In this document: positions 15,675 through 23,589 of the stretch, one piece after another | Layout: each line of letters opens with the position of its first letter | How positions within the stretch are numbered: the first letter of the stretch is position 1 | Assembly: GCA_041739225.1 (NCBI GenBank) | Contig: JBGSOG010000056.1 | Location: 1 to 33,201 of the forward strand | Length of the DNA: 33,201 nt | Source: BOKV01 sp041739225 | Lineage (GTDB): Bacteria; Pseudomonadota; Alphaproteobacteria; Rhizobiales; Rhizobiaceae | Direction: 5' to 3' | Position numbers and translations under genes: made by a program | Notes under the pieces: model-generated | Seen by the model: only the letters and a program-made list of their open reading frames with translations | The model's database searches: none | Told to the model about the DNA's origin: nothing

Positions 15675-16388
15675 ATGCGCGAAATCATTTTTGATACTGA
15701 AACGACCGGTCTGCGCCACGATGCAGGTGACCGGATCATCGAAATTGGTGCGGTGGAACTGGAAAACGGTTTTCCAACCGGCCGCACCTTTCACGCTTAC
15801 ATCAATCCGGAAGGCCGCTCCGTTCATCCGGACGCGCAGCGTGTCCATGGAATCAGCGATGCTGATCTTGTTGGCAAACCGACATTTTCGCAAATTTCAG
15901 CCCAATTCCTCGAGTTTATTTCGGATGCGGTACTGGTCGCACACAATGCCGGGTTTGATATGGGTTTTGTCAACGCCGAATTTGCCCGCTTCAACGTCGC
16001 GCCCATTTCACCCGACAGGGTGATCGACACTTTGCAGATTGCCCGGCGCAAGCACCCGATGGGTCCCAATTCGCTTGATGCCCTGTGTTCGCGCTATGGC
16101 GTCGACAATTCCCGCCGCACCAAACACGGCGCATTGCTCGACGCTGAATTGCTGGCTGAAGTTTACATCGAGCTGCAGGGCGGAAAGCAGGCGGCGCTCA
16201 TTTTGGACGCCGATCTTGAGACCGGGTCCGGCATGGAGCAGACCGATCCGTCCATGGAAGCCGGGTTCGACGGCAGAAGGATGCGCCCGGCTCTGCTGCC
16301 GGAGCGTTTGACGGCCGAAAACATTGCCCGCCATTCGGCATTTGTCGAAGGATTGGGCGGCGAAGCGATCTGGAAACGATATTCCTGA
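15675..16388 (+). CDS. dnaQ: DNA polymerase III epsilon subunit (3'-5' proofreading exonuclease)
   Basis: Protein of 237 residues. DnaQ is the proofreading subunit of the replicase core. The DEDDh exonuclease motifs are in order: ExoI FDTETTGL (about residues 6-13), ExoII VAHNAGFDMGFVN (about 94-106) and ExoIII HGALLDAELLAEVY (about 153-166). The C-terminal tail would contact the polymerase alpha subunit. It follows coaE after 90 bp; that gap contains an imperfect hairpin (arms 15605-15610 and 15618-15623) that may end or weaken read-through. It converges with secB across 12 bp. Confidence 0.96.
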   Translation: MREIIFDTETTGLRHDAGDRIIEIGAVELENGFPTGRTFHAYINPEGRSVHPDAQRVHGISDADLVGKPTFSQISAQFLEFISDAVLVAHNAGFDMGFVNAEFARFNVAPISPDRVIDTLQIARRKHPMGPNSLDALCSRYGVDNSRRTKHGALLDAELLAEVYIELQGGKQAALILDADLETGSGMEQTDPSMEAGFDGRRMRPALLPERLTAENIARHSAFVEGLGGEAIWKRYS

Positions 16389-16400
16389 CCGTCCAAGGCC

Positions 16401-16904
16401 TCAGTTGGTCGCCTTGATTTTGGCTTGCTCTGCCATTCGGGACTGGAAAAGCCGGGCAAAATCAATGGGGTCAATCATCAATGGCGGAAAGCCGCCATTG
16501 CGTGTGGCATCTGCGATGATCTGGCGGGCAAACGGAAACAGGATGCGCGGGCACTCGATCAGCAGCGCTGGCTGCATGGATTCCTGGGCAATCCCTTGCA
16601 GCCGGAAAATGCCGGCGTAAACCAGCTCAGCATTGAACACCACGCTCTTGGCGTCGCCAGACTTGCCGTCCGCAGCCTTGGCTTCAAGTTGCAGGATCAC
16701 TTCAAAATCGTTTTGGGTGATCGAGCTGGCGCTGACATTGATGTTGATGTTGATTTCAGGCGAGGTTTCGCGCGGACGCAGGGAACCAGGCGCATTCGGG
16801 TTCTCGAAAGAAAAATCCTTGATGTACTGCGCAAGCACGCTCAAAATTGGAGCCTGTGGTTGAGTTGCGCCGTTCTCTTCTTTCGGTGTCGAAGCCTTGG
16901 CCAT
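16401..16904 (-). CDS. secB: Protein-export chaperone SecB
   Basis: Protein of 167 residues. SecB is a tetrameric cytosolic chaperone that keeps precursors unfolded and passes them to SecA. The beta-sheet core region and the signature NGGFPPLMIDPIDFARLF near the C-terminus (about 138-155) are clear. The frame continues upstream to 17006, but ATG 16904 has AAGGATGG upstream and gives the family length and the MAKAS-type N-terminus. Together with fxsA, 117 bp upstream, it forms a leftward pair. Confidence 0.95.
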   Translation of the reverse strand: MAKASTPKEENGATQPQAPILSVLAQYIKDFSFENPNAPGSLRPRETSPEINININVSASSITQNDFEVILQLEAKAADGKSGDAKSVVFNAELVYAGIFRLQGIAQESMQPALLIECPRILFPFARQIIADATRNGGFPPLMIDPIDFARLFQSRMAEQAKIKATN

Positions 16905-17021
16905 GGAATATCCATCCTTCATGAACGCCTGTGGCCTCGCCGGTAATCCGAAAGGGTCCACCCATTGCAATTGCGGCTGGCTAGCATGCCGGGTTGCCGG
17001 AAACAAGATCGCCGGTCCGGG

Positions 17022-17519
17022 TCAAATATCTTGGTTCAGCGCCCTGTCGGGTCTGCGATCCGCTTTCTTGCCGTCATCGCGAACGCTGAACTCGTCGCTG
17101 TCCAGATCAATCACGTCGGGTTCGCTGCGCCGCCCTGTGCCAAATCCACCCGTCATGGGCAAAACAACTGCGTTTGCCGCCACCCATTTCCACACAGCAT
17201 TGCGCACAAAAGGCAGCAAAAGCAGCAGGCCGACGGCATCACTGATCAACCCGGGAACGATAAAAAGCATCGCAGACACAAAAATAAGCGCGGAACCGAC
17301 CAGTTCTTTGCCCGGTGATTCACCTCGTGCCACTGACGTCTGCATCCGTAGCAACCCTGCTGTTCCGGCGAACCTCAGGATTGCCCCGCCCACCAGCATG
17401 GCCAGCAACAATAAGCCAACGCTGTAAAATATTCCGATTTTGCCAGCTGTTACAGCGAACAACGTGATCTCGGCAACTGGCCAGAACAACAGCACGAGGG
17501 CAAAAATCGTCAGGCGCAT
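17022..17519 (-). CDS. fxsA: FxsA family membrane protein
   Basis: Protein of 165 residues. The N-terminal FALVLLFWPVAEITLFAV and the following two or three hydrophobic segments match FxsA, an inner-membrane protein whose Escherichia coli member, when overproduced, relieves exclusion of phage T7 by F plasmid; the normal function is unknown. The C-terminal 45 residues are charged and probably cytoplasmic. Gene order fxsA-secB beside dnaQ is the usual rhizobial one. It diverges from tim44 over 146 bp. Confidence 0.88.
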   Translation of the reverse strand: MRLTIFALVLLFWPVAEITLFAVTAGKIGIFYSVGLLLLAMLVGGAILRFAGTAGLLRMQTSVARGESPGKELVGSALIFVSAMLFIVPGLISDAVGLLLLLPFVRNAVWKWVAANAVVLPMTGGFGTGRRSEPDVIDLDSDEFSVRDDGKKADRRPDRALNQDI

Positions 17520-17603
17520 GGCAGGATATCCCGGGTTTGTCGCGATGTTGGTGAACTTCTGGCGACATTCATTACAGCTTGTAAAACCAAACAGACCAAT
17601 GGC

Positions 17604-17635
17604 CGCTTTGAAACTTCAGTCAAAGCGACTATATC
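17604..17635 (+). promoter_or_regulatory. Candidate promoter with overlapping inverted repeat upstream of the Tim44-like gene
   Basis: TTGAAA (17608-17613) and TATATC (17630-17635) are spaced 16 bp, a reasonable sigma-70 pair ending 30 bp before the gene. An 8-bp perfect inverted repeat (CGCTTTGA 17604-17611, TCAAAGCG 17620-17627) covers the -35 box and the spacer, the position expected of a repressor operator. Confidence 0.4.
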
Positions 17636-17665
17636 ACCTCAACAAACGGAAGTTGCGGCAAACCC

Positions 17666-18382
17666 ATGAGCATATTGAACGATCCAACCACTTTGATCCT
17701 GATAGCAGTCACGGTCTTCATTCTGCTGAGGCTGCGCTCGGTGCTGGGCAAACGTGACGGTCATCAACCGCCGACATTCGACCCGCGTGACACAGCCGAA
17801 CCGGCAAATCGCAACATGGCAAAAGACAACATTGTCACGCTTCCGCGCAAAGGCGCGCCGGTTGAAGCTGAAGGCAAGACCATGACGCGGGCGCAAGCGG
17901 TGATCGACGAGATTTCCAAGCCGGGCACCAAGCTCAACGACGCATTGCGTGAATTGAGTGCTGCTGACGCGGCTTTCGAACCAAAATCCTTCCTTGAAGG
18001 CGCCAAGATGGCCTATGAAATGATTGTCACGGCGTTTGCCGACGGCGATCGAAAGGCTTTGCGAAACCTGCTTTCGCGTGAAGTGTTCGAAGGCTTTTCC
18101 ACTGCAATCGGTGAGCGCGAAGCCAAGGGTGAGCAAGTCCGCTCGTCATTTGTCGGAATTGATTCCGCCGCCATTGTCGGGGCCGAAATGCAGCGCACCG
18201 AAAGCCATGTTACCGTGCGGTTCGTCAGCCAGATCATCTCGGCAACCATGAATTCCGAAGGCAAGGTGGTGGATGGCGATGCCGAGCAGGTGGCAGAGGT
18301 CACCGACGTGTGGACATTTGCCCGCGATACCCGTTCACGTGACCCGAACTGGAAGCTGGTTGCCACCGAATCGGGCTCCTGA
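17666..18382 (+). CDS. Tim44/TimA family membrane-anchored protein
   Basis: Protein of 238 residues. An N-terminal membrane segment (about residues 6-26, PTTLILIAVTVFILLRLRS) is followed by a basic, low-complexity linker and a Tim44-like domain (about 90-235; EGAKMAYEMIVTAFADGDRKALRNLLS is typical). Mitochondrial Tim44 tethers the import motor; bacterial homologues (TimA) bind inner-membrane proteins, but the role is not settled. The location opposite fxsA-secB and before mltA is conserved in this order and fits envelope biogenesis. It is the first gene of a four-gene rightward run. Confidence 0.87.
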   Translation: MSILNDPTTLILIAVTVFILLRLRSVLGKRDGHQPPTFDPRDTAEPANRNMAKDNIVTLPRKGAPVEAEGKTMTRAQAVIDEISKPGTKLNDALRELSAADAAFEPKSFLEGAKMAYEMIVTAFADGDRKALRNLLSREVFEGFSTAIGEREAKGEQVRSSFVGIDSAAIVGAEMQRTESHVTVRFVSQIISATMNSEGKVVDGDAEQVAEVTDVWTFARDTRSRDPNWKLVATESGS

Positions 18383-18399
18383 CCAAAAGCCTGGCGACA

Positions 18400-19470
18400 A
18401 TGGCGCGCTTCGAACCTTGTCTGTTTTCGCAATTGCCGGGCTGGAATGAAGACGACCACGCGTCGGCTTTGGCCTGTTTCCGGCAAAGCGCCATCCGGAT
18501 GGCGCAAAAGCCCTACACCACCAAGACACTGGGCGTCGATGCTGCGGCGCTTGCGATTGCAGCAAAGGCCGCACTCGATTGCCGACCGGAAAATGCCAGG
18601 TCATTCTTCGAAACAAGTTTTCAACCTGAAAAACTGGTGCCGCACAGCGGCTCCGGGTTTGTTACCGGCTATTTTGAACCCGAACTGGTAGCTTCGGCGG
18701 AAAAAACCGACCGTTTCCGCTATCCATTGCTTGGCAGACCGCACGATCTTGTCGAAATCGACGACACCACCCGGCCGCCATATCTGCACAATTCATTTCG
18801 CTTTGCCCGCAGAACCGCCGATGGCTTGCAGGAGTATTTTGACCGCCCGGCCATTGAAGCCGGCGCGCTTGCCGGCAAAGGTCTTGAACTTGCCTGGATC
18901 GAAAGCCCGGTGGACGGGTTTTTCGTTCACATTCAGGGCTCCGCCCGGCTGCTGATGACCAGTGGCGAGGTCTGGCGCATTTCCTATGCCGGCAAAAGTG
19001 GGCATCCGTTCACACCCATTGGTGCATGGCTCATCGAAAACGGGCATATGCGCCGCGAAGATGTGACCATGCAATCCATTCGGTCCTGGCTGAACGAGGA
19101 TGCCGACCGTGCCGGACAGTTGATGAACCGCAACCGGTCCTTCATCTTTTTCCAAAGAACCACTCAAAACGATCCAACATTGGGGCCGGTCGCCGCAGCT
19201 TCAGTTCCTTTGAGCGCCGGGCGCAGTCTGGCGGTCGATCACCAATTGCACACTTTTGGCACACCTCTTTTTGTCGCGACTCACCAGCCCATTGCCGGTC
19301 TTGGCGACAGGTTTCAGCAATTGATGGTGGCGCAGGATACCGGCTCTGCGATCATCGGTCCTTGCCGCGGCGATTTGTTCATCGGTTCTGGCGAGCAGGC
19401 AGGAGAAGTTGCCGGAGCCATTCGCCACGCTGCCGATTTTTATCTGCTGCGACCGCTGGGAAGTGAATGA
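18400..19470 (+). CDS. mltA: Membrane-bound lytic murein transglycosylase A (MltA domain)
   Basis: Protein of 356 residues. MltA cleaves the MurNAc-GlcNAc bond of peptidoglycan to give 1,6-anhydro ends. The MltA domain begins with SGFVTGYFEPELVAS (about residues 84-98), followed by the C-terminal 3D domain with MVAQDTGSAIIGPCRGDLFIGSGEQAG (about 308-335, written in two blocks in the protein), which holds the catalytic aspartate. The N-terminus from ATG 18400 shows no hydrophobic signal or lipobox, which is odd for an envelope enzyme; see findings. The stop overlaps the smr start by 4 bp. Confidence 0.93.
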   Translation: MARFEPCLFSQLPGWNEDDHASALACFRQSAIRMAQKPYTTKTLGVDAAALAIAAKAALDCRPENARSFFETSFQPEKLVPHSGSGFVTGYFEPELVASAEKTDRFRYPLLGRPHDLVEIDDTTRPPYLHNSFRFARRTADGLQEYFDRPAIEAGALAGKGLELAWIESPVDGFFVHIQGSARLLMTSGEVWRISYAGKSGHPFTPIGAWLIENGHMRREDVTMQSIRSWLNEDADRAGQLMNRNRSFIFFQRTTQNDPTLGPVAAASVPLSAGRSLAVDHQLHTFGTPLFVATHQPIAGLGDRFQQLMVAQDTGSAIIGPCRGDLFIGSGEQAGEVAGAIRHAADFYLLRPLGSE

Positions 19471-20087
19471 TGGCCAAGGGCAAGCGCGGCTTGAGCGCAG
19501 AAGAGCGCGAATTGTGGAACAGAATACGTCGCAGCGTTACACCATTGTCGGCAAATGGTCCGCTTGAAGCCTGGCTGGACCATGAACCAAATGTGGAAGC
19601 TGCCCTACCCGCTCCCATTGTTGTGTCGCCGCCGCCATCCAAACGTGAAAAGGCAACAAAACCAGTGTTTCCGGAGCAGCGTCCGCGATTGCCGTTTCTG
19701 CCGCCTTATGTACCGCCGGTTTCGCGCCCGGCCAATGCCGGGCAGGCACTGATTGACGCGAAGACGGTGCGCGACATCCGCAAAGGCCGCCTCGACATTG
19801 ATGCGCGCATTGACCTTCACGGCATGACAGAGCGGCTGGCACACGATGAATTGCTGCGATTTGTTCGCCAGGCGCGCGAAAGTGGTGCCCGCATCCTGCT
19901 GGTCATCACTGGCAAGGGTCGCAGCAGTGAAGGCGTGTTGCGCCGCGCGGTTCCGTTGTGGTTTCAGGAAAAGCCGTTCAAACTGCTTGTGGGTGGTCAT
20001 CGTACAGCCCATGCCGAGCATGGTGGAGAAGGCGCGATGTATGTTCGGCTGCGGCGTGACAAGCCTGCAAGGAATGATGCGCAATGA
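19467..20087 (+). CDS. Smr/MutS2 C-terminal domain protein
   Basis: Protein of 206 residues. The first 100 residues are basic and proline-rich with no clear fold. The Smr domain occupies about residues 110-200 with the hallmark IDLHGMT (about 114-120) and LVITGKG (about 147-153). Free-standing Smr proteins are nucleases or nucleic-acid binding proteins; some cut mRNA at stalled ribosomes. The precise target here is unknown. ATG 19467 overlaps the mltA stop; ATG 19470 immediately after is an alternative. The stop overlaps the XRE regulator start by 4 bp. Confidence 0.92.
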   Translation: MMAKGKRGLSAEERELWNRIRRSVTPLSANGPLEAWLDHEPNVEAALPAPIVVSPPPSKREKATKPVFPEQRPRLPFLPPYVPPVSRPANAGQALIDAKTVRDIRKGRLDIDARIDLHGMTERLAHDELLRFVRQARESGARILLVITGKGRSSEGVLRRAVPLWFQEKPFKLLVGGHRTAHAEHGGEGAMYVRLRRDKPARNDAQ

Positions 20088-20470
20088 CACCGTTTGGCCG
20101 CAGGGTGCGTGAATTGCGAGCCGCCAGGGGCGTCAACCAGAAGGAAATGGCATCGGCTATGGGCGTTTCTGCCGCGTGGTTGTCTGCCCTGGAAAACGGC
20201 AAGCGCGGCAAGCCAAGCTGGGATTTCATCCAGCGCATCATCGGCTATTTCAACGTGATTTGGGACGATGCCGACGAACTCACGGCCTTGGCCCGCATAT
20301 CCCACCCGCGCATTGTGGTCGATACGGCCGGCTTGTCACCCGAAGCGACGGAGTTTGCCAATCTGGTGGCCGAACGAATCAGCCTGTTGACGGGCAATGA
20401 CCTTGAAACACTGGTCTTTGAGGTCAAACGCCGGACACAGAAGCGGCGCAACCAACAGCGGCAGGTTTAG
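20084..20470 (+). CDS. XRE-family helix-turn-helix transcriptional regulator
   Basis: Protein of 128 residues. An XRE/Cro-type helix-turn-helix is at about residues 18-45 (NQKEMASAMGVSAAWLSALENG), followed by an 80-residue tail without a recognised ligand domain. It is translated from an ATGA overlap with the smr gene, so it belongs to the tim44-mltA-smr unit and may regulate it; the inverted repeat at 17604-17627 is a possible site, though this is only a guess. Its stop codon overlaps the stop of the converging DUF1402 gene (shared bases 20467-20470). Confidence 0.88.
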   Translation: MTPFGRRVRELRAARGVNQKEMASAMGVSAAWLSALENGKRGKPSWDFIQRIIGYFNVIWDDADELTALARISHPRIVVDTAGLSPEATEFANLVAERISLLTGNDLETLVFEVKRRTQKRRNQQRQV

Positions 20471-21414
20471 CGAACCAGCGCTTCGAGCTCACCCAACTTG
20501 TCGTTCACCAGCCAGCCATAGTAATTTTCTTCAGGCATGCCCTTGCGGTTTTTCAGTGCGGCGGCCCGTTGGCGCACATCTCCCAGATTGTAGAGTGTCG
20601 ATGTGATGCCGGGATTGTTCGAGATATCCAGTCCGGCAATTGACGCATAGGCATCAATCGAGATGCGGATGACCGCTGCCATGTAGTGCAGCGTCGTATC
20701 GGGATCCATGATCGCCTTGTAGACTTCAGGGGCTTTGGCTGCATTGAGCGGTTTGAACCCGCTGGTGCGCACCACAAGATCATTTACCTGAAGGGCCGTC
20801 AGCGGATTGAGCTGCCCAAGGCCGAATGTCTGTCCGGCATACAGCGGTTGGAAGAATGCCCGTCCAAACCGGTCGTTTGGCCATGCCTTGCCGTCAACGG
20901 TCTTGCCACGAAAACTGGCGACCCACACGTCCTCGCGGCAGGCCCACAAATCATAACTGTCCGTCAAAGCCTGGCAGGCGGCAAATTCCGGACGCTGTAC
21001 GAAATCAAGTACCTTTTCGCCATCGTGCTCGAATGAAAGGTCTGAACCGAAATACGAGGCTGCCTTCACCAGATAGGTTTGCAGATGGTCTAGCGCGTCG
21101 ACATTGTAGGTGTGCTCACCGATCAACGCGCCAACAATGTGGATTGGTGCGATGCCATAGCGTGCAGCCGCCGTCTTGATCTTTTGCTGCAATTTCTTGT
21201 CACGACCGATCAGGTCGCGAATTTTCTCGTACTTGCCCTGAAAACTGCCGTTTGTTGCCCTCGTCCGTGAAACCGATCCGGCCGGGATGCCCGGCTGGCT
21301 GGCATTGCGGTTGCCCGGCTCCACCTTTGTCAGGGCGTTTGCCGGCATGGGTGCAAGGCTGATGCCGACGATCAGGGCAATCAATGCCAAACGGGTCAAT
21401 TTGAACAGGGACAT
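20467..21414 (-). CDS. DUF1402 family exported protein, possible lytic-transglycosylase-like fold
   Basis: Protein of 315 residues from ATG 21414; the frame runs on to 21504 but that extension hides the signal peptide. A Sec signal peptide is clear: KLTR, then a hydrophobic stretch, then ANA with likely cleavage after residue 27, so it is probably periplasmic. The family has no assigned function. I see three motifs like those of SLT/GH23 enzymes: GIAPIHIVGALIGEHTYN with Glu100, GLGQLNPLTAL (198-208) and LYNLGDV (274-280). Cys147 and Cys159 could form a disulfide. It lies 90 bp downstream of hslU on the same strand. Family membership is from memory of rhizobial homologues; the enzyme idea is inference. 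Confidence 0.85.
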   Translation of the reverse strand: MSLFKLTRLALIALIVGISLAPMPANALTKVEPGNRNASQPGIPAGSVSRTRATNGSFQGKYEKIRDLIGRDKKLQQKIKTAAARYGIAPIHIVGALIGEHTYNVDALDHLQTYLVKAASYFGSDLSFEHDGEKVLDFVQRPEFAACQALTDSYDLWACREDVWVASFRGKTVDGKAWPNDRFGRAFFQPLYAGQTFGLGQLNPLTALQVNDLVVRTSGFKPLNAAKAPEVYKAIMDPDTTLHYMAAVIRISIDAYASIAGLDISNNPGITSTLYNLGDVRQRAAALKNRKGMPEENYYGWLVNDKLGELEALVR

Positions 21415-21504
21415 CGGTTTCCGTTTGAATCCAGGATGGGTCACGGGCGTGGAATGTGCCGCAAAGCATGTCGCAAGTCGATAGTCGTCAGCGGTATGAA
21501 GCAA

Positions 21505-22812
21505 TTACAAAATGAAACGGCTCAGATCGACATTTCGCGCGATGTCACCCACATTCTTGCGCACATAGTCCGCATCCACGGTAATTTCTGTTCCGGAACG
21601 GTCGGGAGCATTGAACGATATTTCATCCAGAACCCGTTCCATCACGGTTTGCAGACGACGTGCCCCGATGTTCTCGATGCTGCCATTGAGTTCCACCGCC
21701 ACATCGGCGAGCGCTTCGATGGCATCGGCCGAAAAATCAAGTTTCACTTCCTCCGTTGCCAGCAAGGCTACATATTGCTTGATCAGGCTGGCTTCAGGTT
21801 CGGTCAAAATGCGGCGCATGTCATCGCGGCTCAGAGCCTGCAACTCAACGCGGATCGGCAATCGCCCTTGCAGTTCAGGCAGCAAATCCGAGGGCTTGGT
21901 GACATGAAACGCGCCTGACGCAATAAAGAGGATATGATCGGTTTTCACCGGCCCGTGCTTGGTGGCGACGGTGGTACCCTCGACCAGCGGCAGCAGATCG
22001 CGCTGCACACCCTCGCGTGAAACGCTCCCTCCGATGGAGCCATCGCGAACCGCGATCTTGTCGATCTCGTCGAGGAACACGATGCCATTGTTTTCCACGG
22101 CCGCAACCGCTTCCGTAACAACCTGTTCCTGGTCCAGCAGCTTGTCCGATTCATCGGCGATCAGCATGCCGTAGGATTCCTTGACAGTGGTTTTGCGCTT
22201 TTTGGTGCGCTGGCCCATGGCCTTGCCAAGCATGTCGCTCAAATTCAGCACACCGATATTGCCACCCGGCATGCCTGGAATTTCAAATCCGCCCATCGGA
22301 TTGCCGGTGTCGGCAACATCGATCTCGATCTCCTTGTCGTCAAGTTCCGCTGCCCGCAGCTTCTTGCGAAATGATTCGCGGGTTGCCGGGCTGGCAGTGG
22401 TACCGACCAGCGAATCCAGCACCCGTTCCTCCGCTGCCAAATGCGCCTTGGCCTTTACCTGCTCGCGTTTTTGCTCGCGCACCAGCTGGATGCCGACTTC
22501 GACCAGATCACGGATGATCTGTTCGACGTCGCGCCCGACATAACCGACCTCGGTGAATTTGGTTGCCTCAACCTTGATGAACGGGGCTCCGGCAAGCCTG
22601 GCCAGCCGCCGCGATATCTCGGTCTTGCCAACGCCGGTGGGTCCGATCATCAAAATGTTCTTTGGCAGCACTTCCTCGCGCATCTGCCCGGACAATTGCT
22701 GCCGCCGCCAACGGTTGCGCAAGGCGATTGCCACCGCGCGTTTGGCGTCGTTTTGTCCGATAATGTAGCGGTCGAGCTCCGAAACAATCTCGCGCGGTGA
22801 AAAACTGGTCAT
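21505..22812 (-). CDS. hslU: ATP-dependent protease ATPase subunit HslU
   Basis: Protein of 435 residues, the family length. HslU (ClpY) is the AAA+ unfoldase that feeds substrates to the HslV peptidase. The N-terminal TSFSPREIVSELDRYIIGQ is the family start, Walker A GPTGVGKTE is at about residues 57-65, the pore motif GYVGRD at about 89-94, and Walker B VFLDEIDKIA near residue 250. ATG 22812 is used; the upstream TTG at 22851 adds 13 residues not seen in the family. The C-terminus ends LSRFIL, which inserts into HslV. It is 63 bp downstream of hslV. Confidence 0.98.
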   Translation of the reverse strand: MTSFSPREIVSELDRYIIGQNDAKRAVAIALRNRWRRQQLSGQMREEVLPKNILMIGPTGVGKTEISRRLARLAGAPFIKVEATKFTEVGYVGRDVEQIIRDLVEVGIQLVREQKREQVKAKAHLAAEERVLDSLVGTTASPATRESFRKKLRAAELDDKEIEIDVADTGNPMGGFEIPGMPGGNIGVLNLSDMLGKAMGQRTKKRKTTVKESYGMLIADESDKLLDQEQVVTEAVAAVENNGIVFLDEIDKIAVRDGSIGGSVSREGVQRDLLPLVEGTTVATKHGPVKTDHILFIASGAFHVTKPSDLLPELQGRLPIRVELQALSRDDMRRILTEPEASLIKQYVALLATEEVKLDFSADAIEALADVAVELNGSIENIGARRLQTVMERVLDEISFNAPDRSGTEITVDADYVRKNVGDIARNVDLSRFIL

Positions 22813-22875
22813 GTAAACTGCGTCACTTTCTCTGGGATGTTCTGTTGGCAATTTGCACCGGCCTGCGCCAGGCGG

Positions 22876-23430
22876 TCAGACAGCATCAATGCTCTCAACA
22901 ATCACATTGGCGTTGGTGTAAATGCAGATTTCCGCGGCAATTTGCATGGCCTTGCGGGCGATTTCCTCGGCGTTCCTGTCGGTGTCGGCCAACGCCCGCG
23001 CTGCGGCGAGGGCAAAATTGCCGCCCGAGCCAATGGCCATGATGCCGCCTTCCGGCTCCAGAACATCGCCGGTCCCGGTCAAGGCCAGCGTCACCGACTT
23101 GTCGGCCACCAGCATCATGGCTTCCAGCCGTCGCAAATAGCGGTCGGTTCGCCAGTCCTTGGCCAGCTCCACGCAAGCGCGCATCAGCTGGTCGGGATAT
23201 TGTTCAAGCTTGGCTTCAAGCCTTTCCAGCAGCGTGAAGGCATCGGCCGTCGCCCCGGCAAATCCGGCAATGACGTTGTCACCCTTGCCGATCCTGCGGA
23301 CTTTTCGCGCATTGCCCTTCATCACCGTCTGTCCGAGCGATACCTGCCCGTCGCCGGCGATGACGACTTTTCCGCCCTTGCGCACAGTCACGATGGTGGT
23401 GCCGTGCATGATGATTTCTGAACCGGCCAT
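22876..23430 (-). CDS. hslV: ATP-dependent protease proteolytic subunit HslV
   Basis: Protein of 184 residues. HslV (ClpQ) is the proteasome-beta-like peptidase; the short propeptide MAGSEIIMHG is removed to expose the catalytic threonine of TTIVTVRKGGKVVIAGDGQVSLGQT. The frame extends to 23475, but ATG 23430 is preceded by AGGAA at good spacing. It heads the hslV-hslU-DUF1402 unit and diverges from hisB over 159 bp. Upstream on its strand CTTGAC and CATATC are present 12 bp apart, but they sit too near the ribosome site to be a confident heat-shock promoter. Confidence 0.97.
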   Translation of the reverse strand: MAGSEIIMHGTTIVTVRKGGKVVIAGDGQVSLGQTVMKGNARKVRRIGKGDNVIAGFAGATADAFTLLERLEAKLEQYPDQLMRACVELAKDWRTDRYLRRLEAMMLVADKSVTLALTGTGDVLEPEGGIMAIGSGGNFALAAARALADTDRNAEEIARKAMQIAAEICIYTNANVIVESIDAV

Positions 23431-23469
23431 GTCTGTTCCTGATGATATGCCCAAACCGGGCGTCAAGGC

Positions 23470-23483
23470 GCACATGTATGTGC
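23470..23483. repeat. Short palindrome in the hslV-hisB divergent region
   Basis: GCACATGTATGTGC: perfect 6-bp arms around GT, followed on the plus strand by TTTT. It lies between the two divergent start codons, 39 bp upstream of hslV, so it could be an operator or a small hairpin. Nothing else supports a function. Confidence 0.3.
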
Positions 23484-23589
23484 TTTTGTCGCCATTGCAA
23501 TTGCCCGGGCAAAAACCGGCTGAACCCCTGTTATGGCTTTTTCAATGTTGCAATGGTAGGAACGCCGCGATCTTGAAGGATTTTTGAAG

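Noticed and set aside
18327..18342. CACGTG-centred sequence in the Tim44-like gene as a third parS
   Set aside because: Only the central bases match (about 10 of 16) and the outer arms are not palindromic.
23431..23470. RpoH-type promoter (CTTGAC / CATATC) for hslV
   Set aside because: The spacer is only 12 bp and the -10-like element nearly touches the ribosome site, leaving no room for a normal leader.
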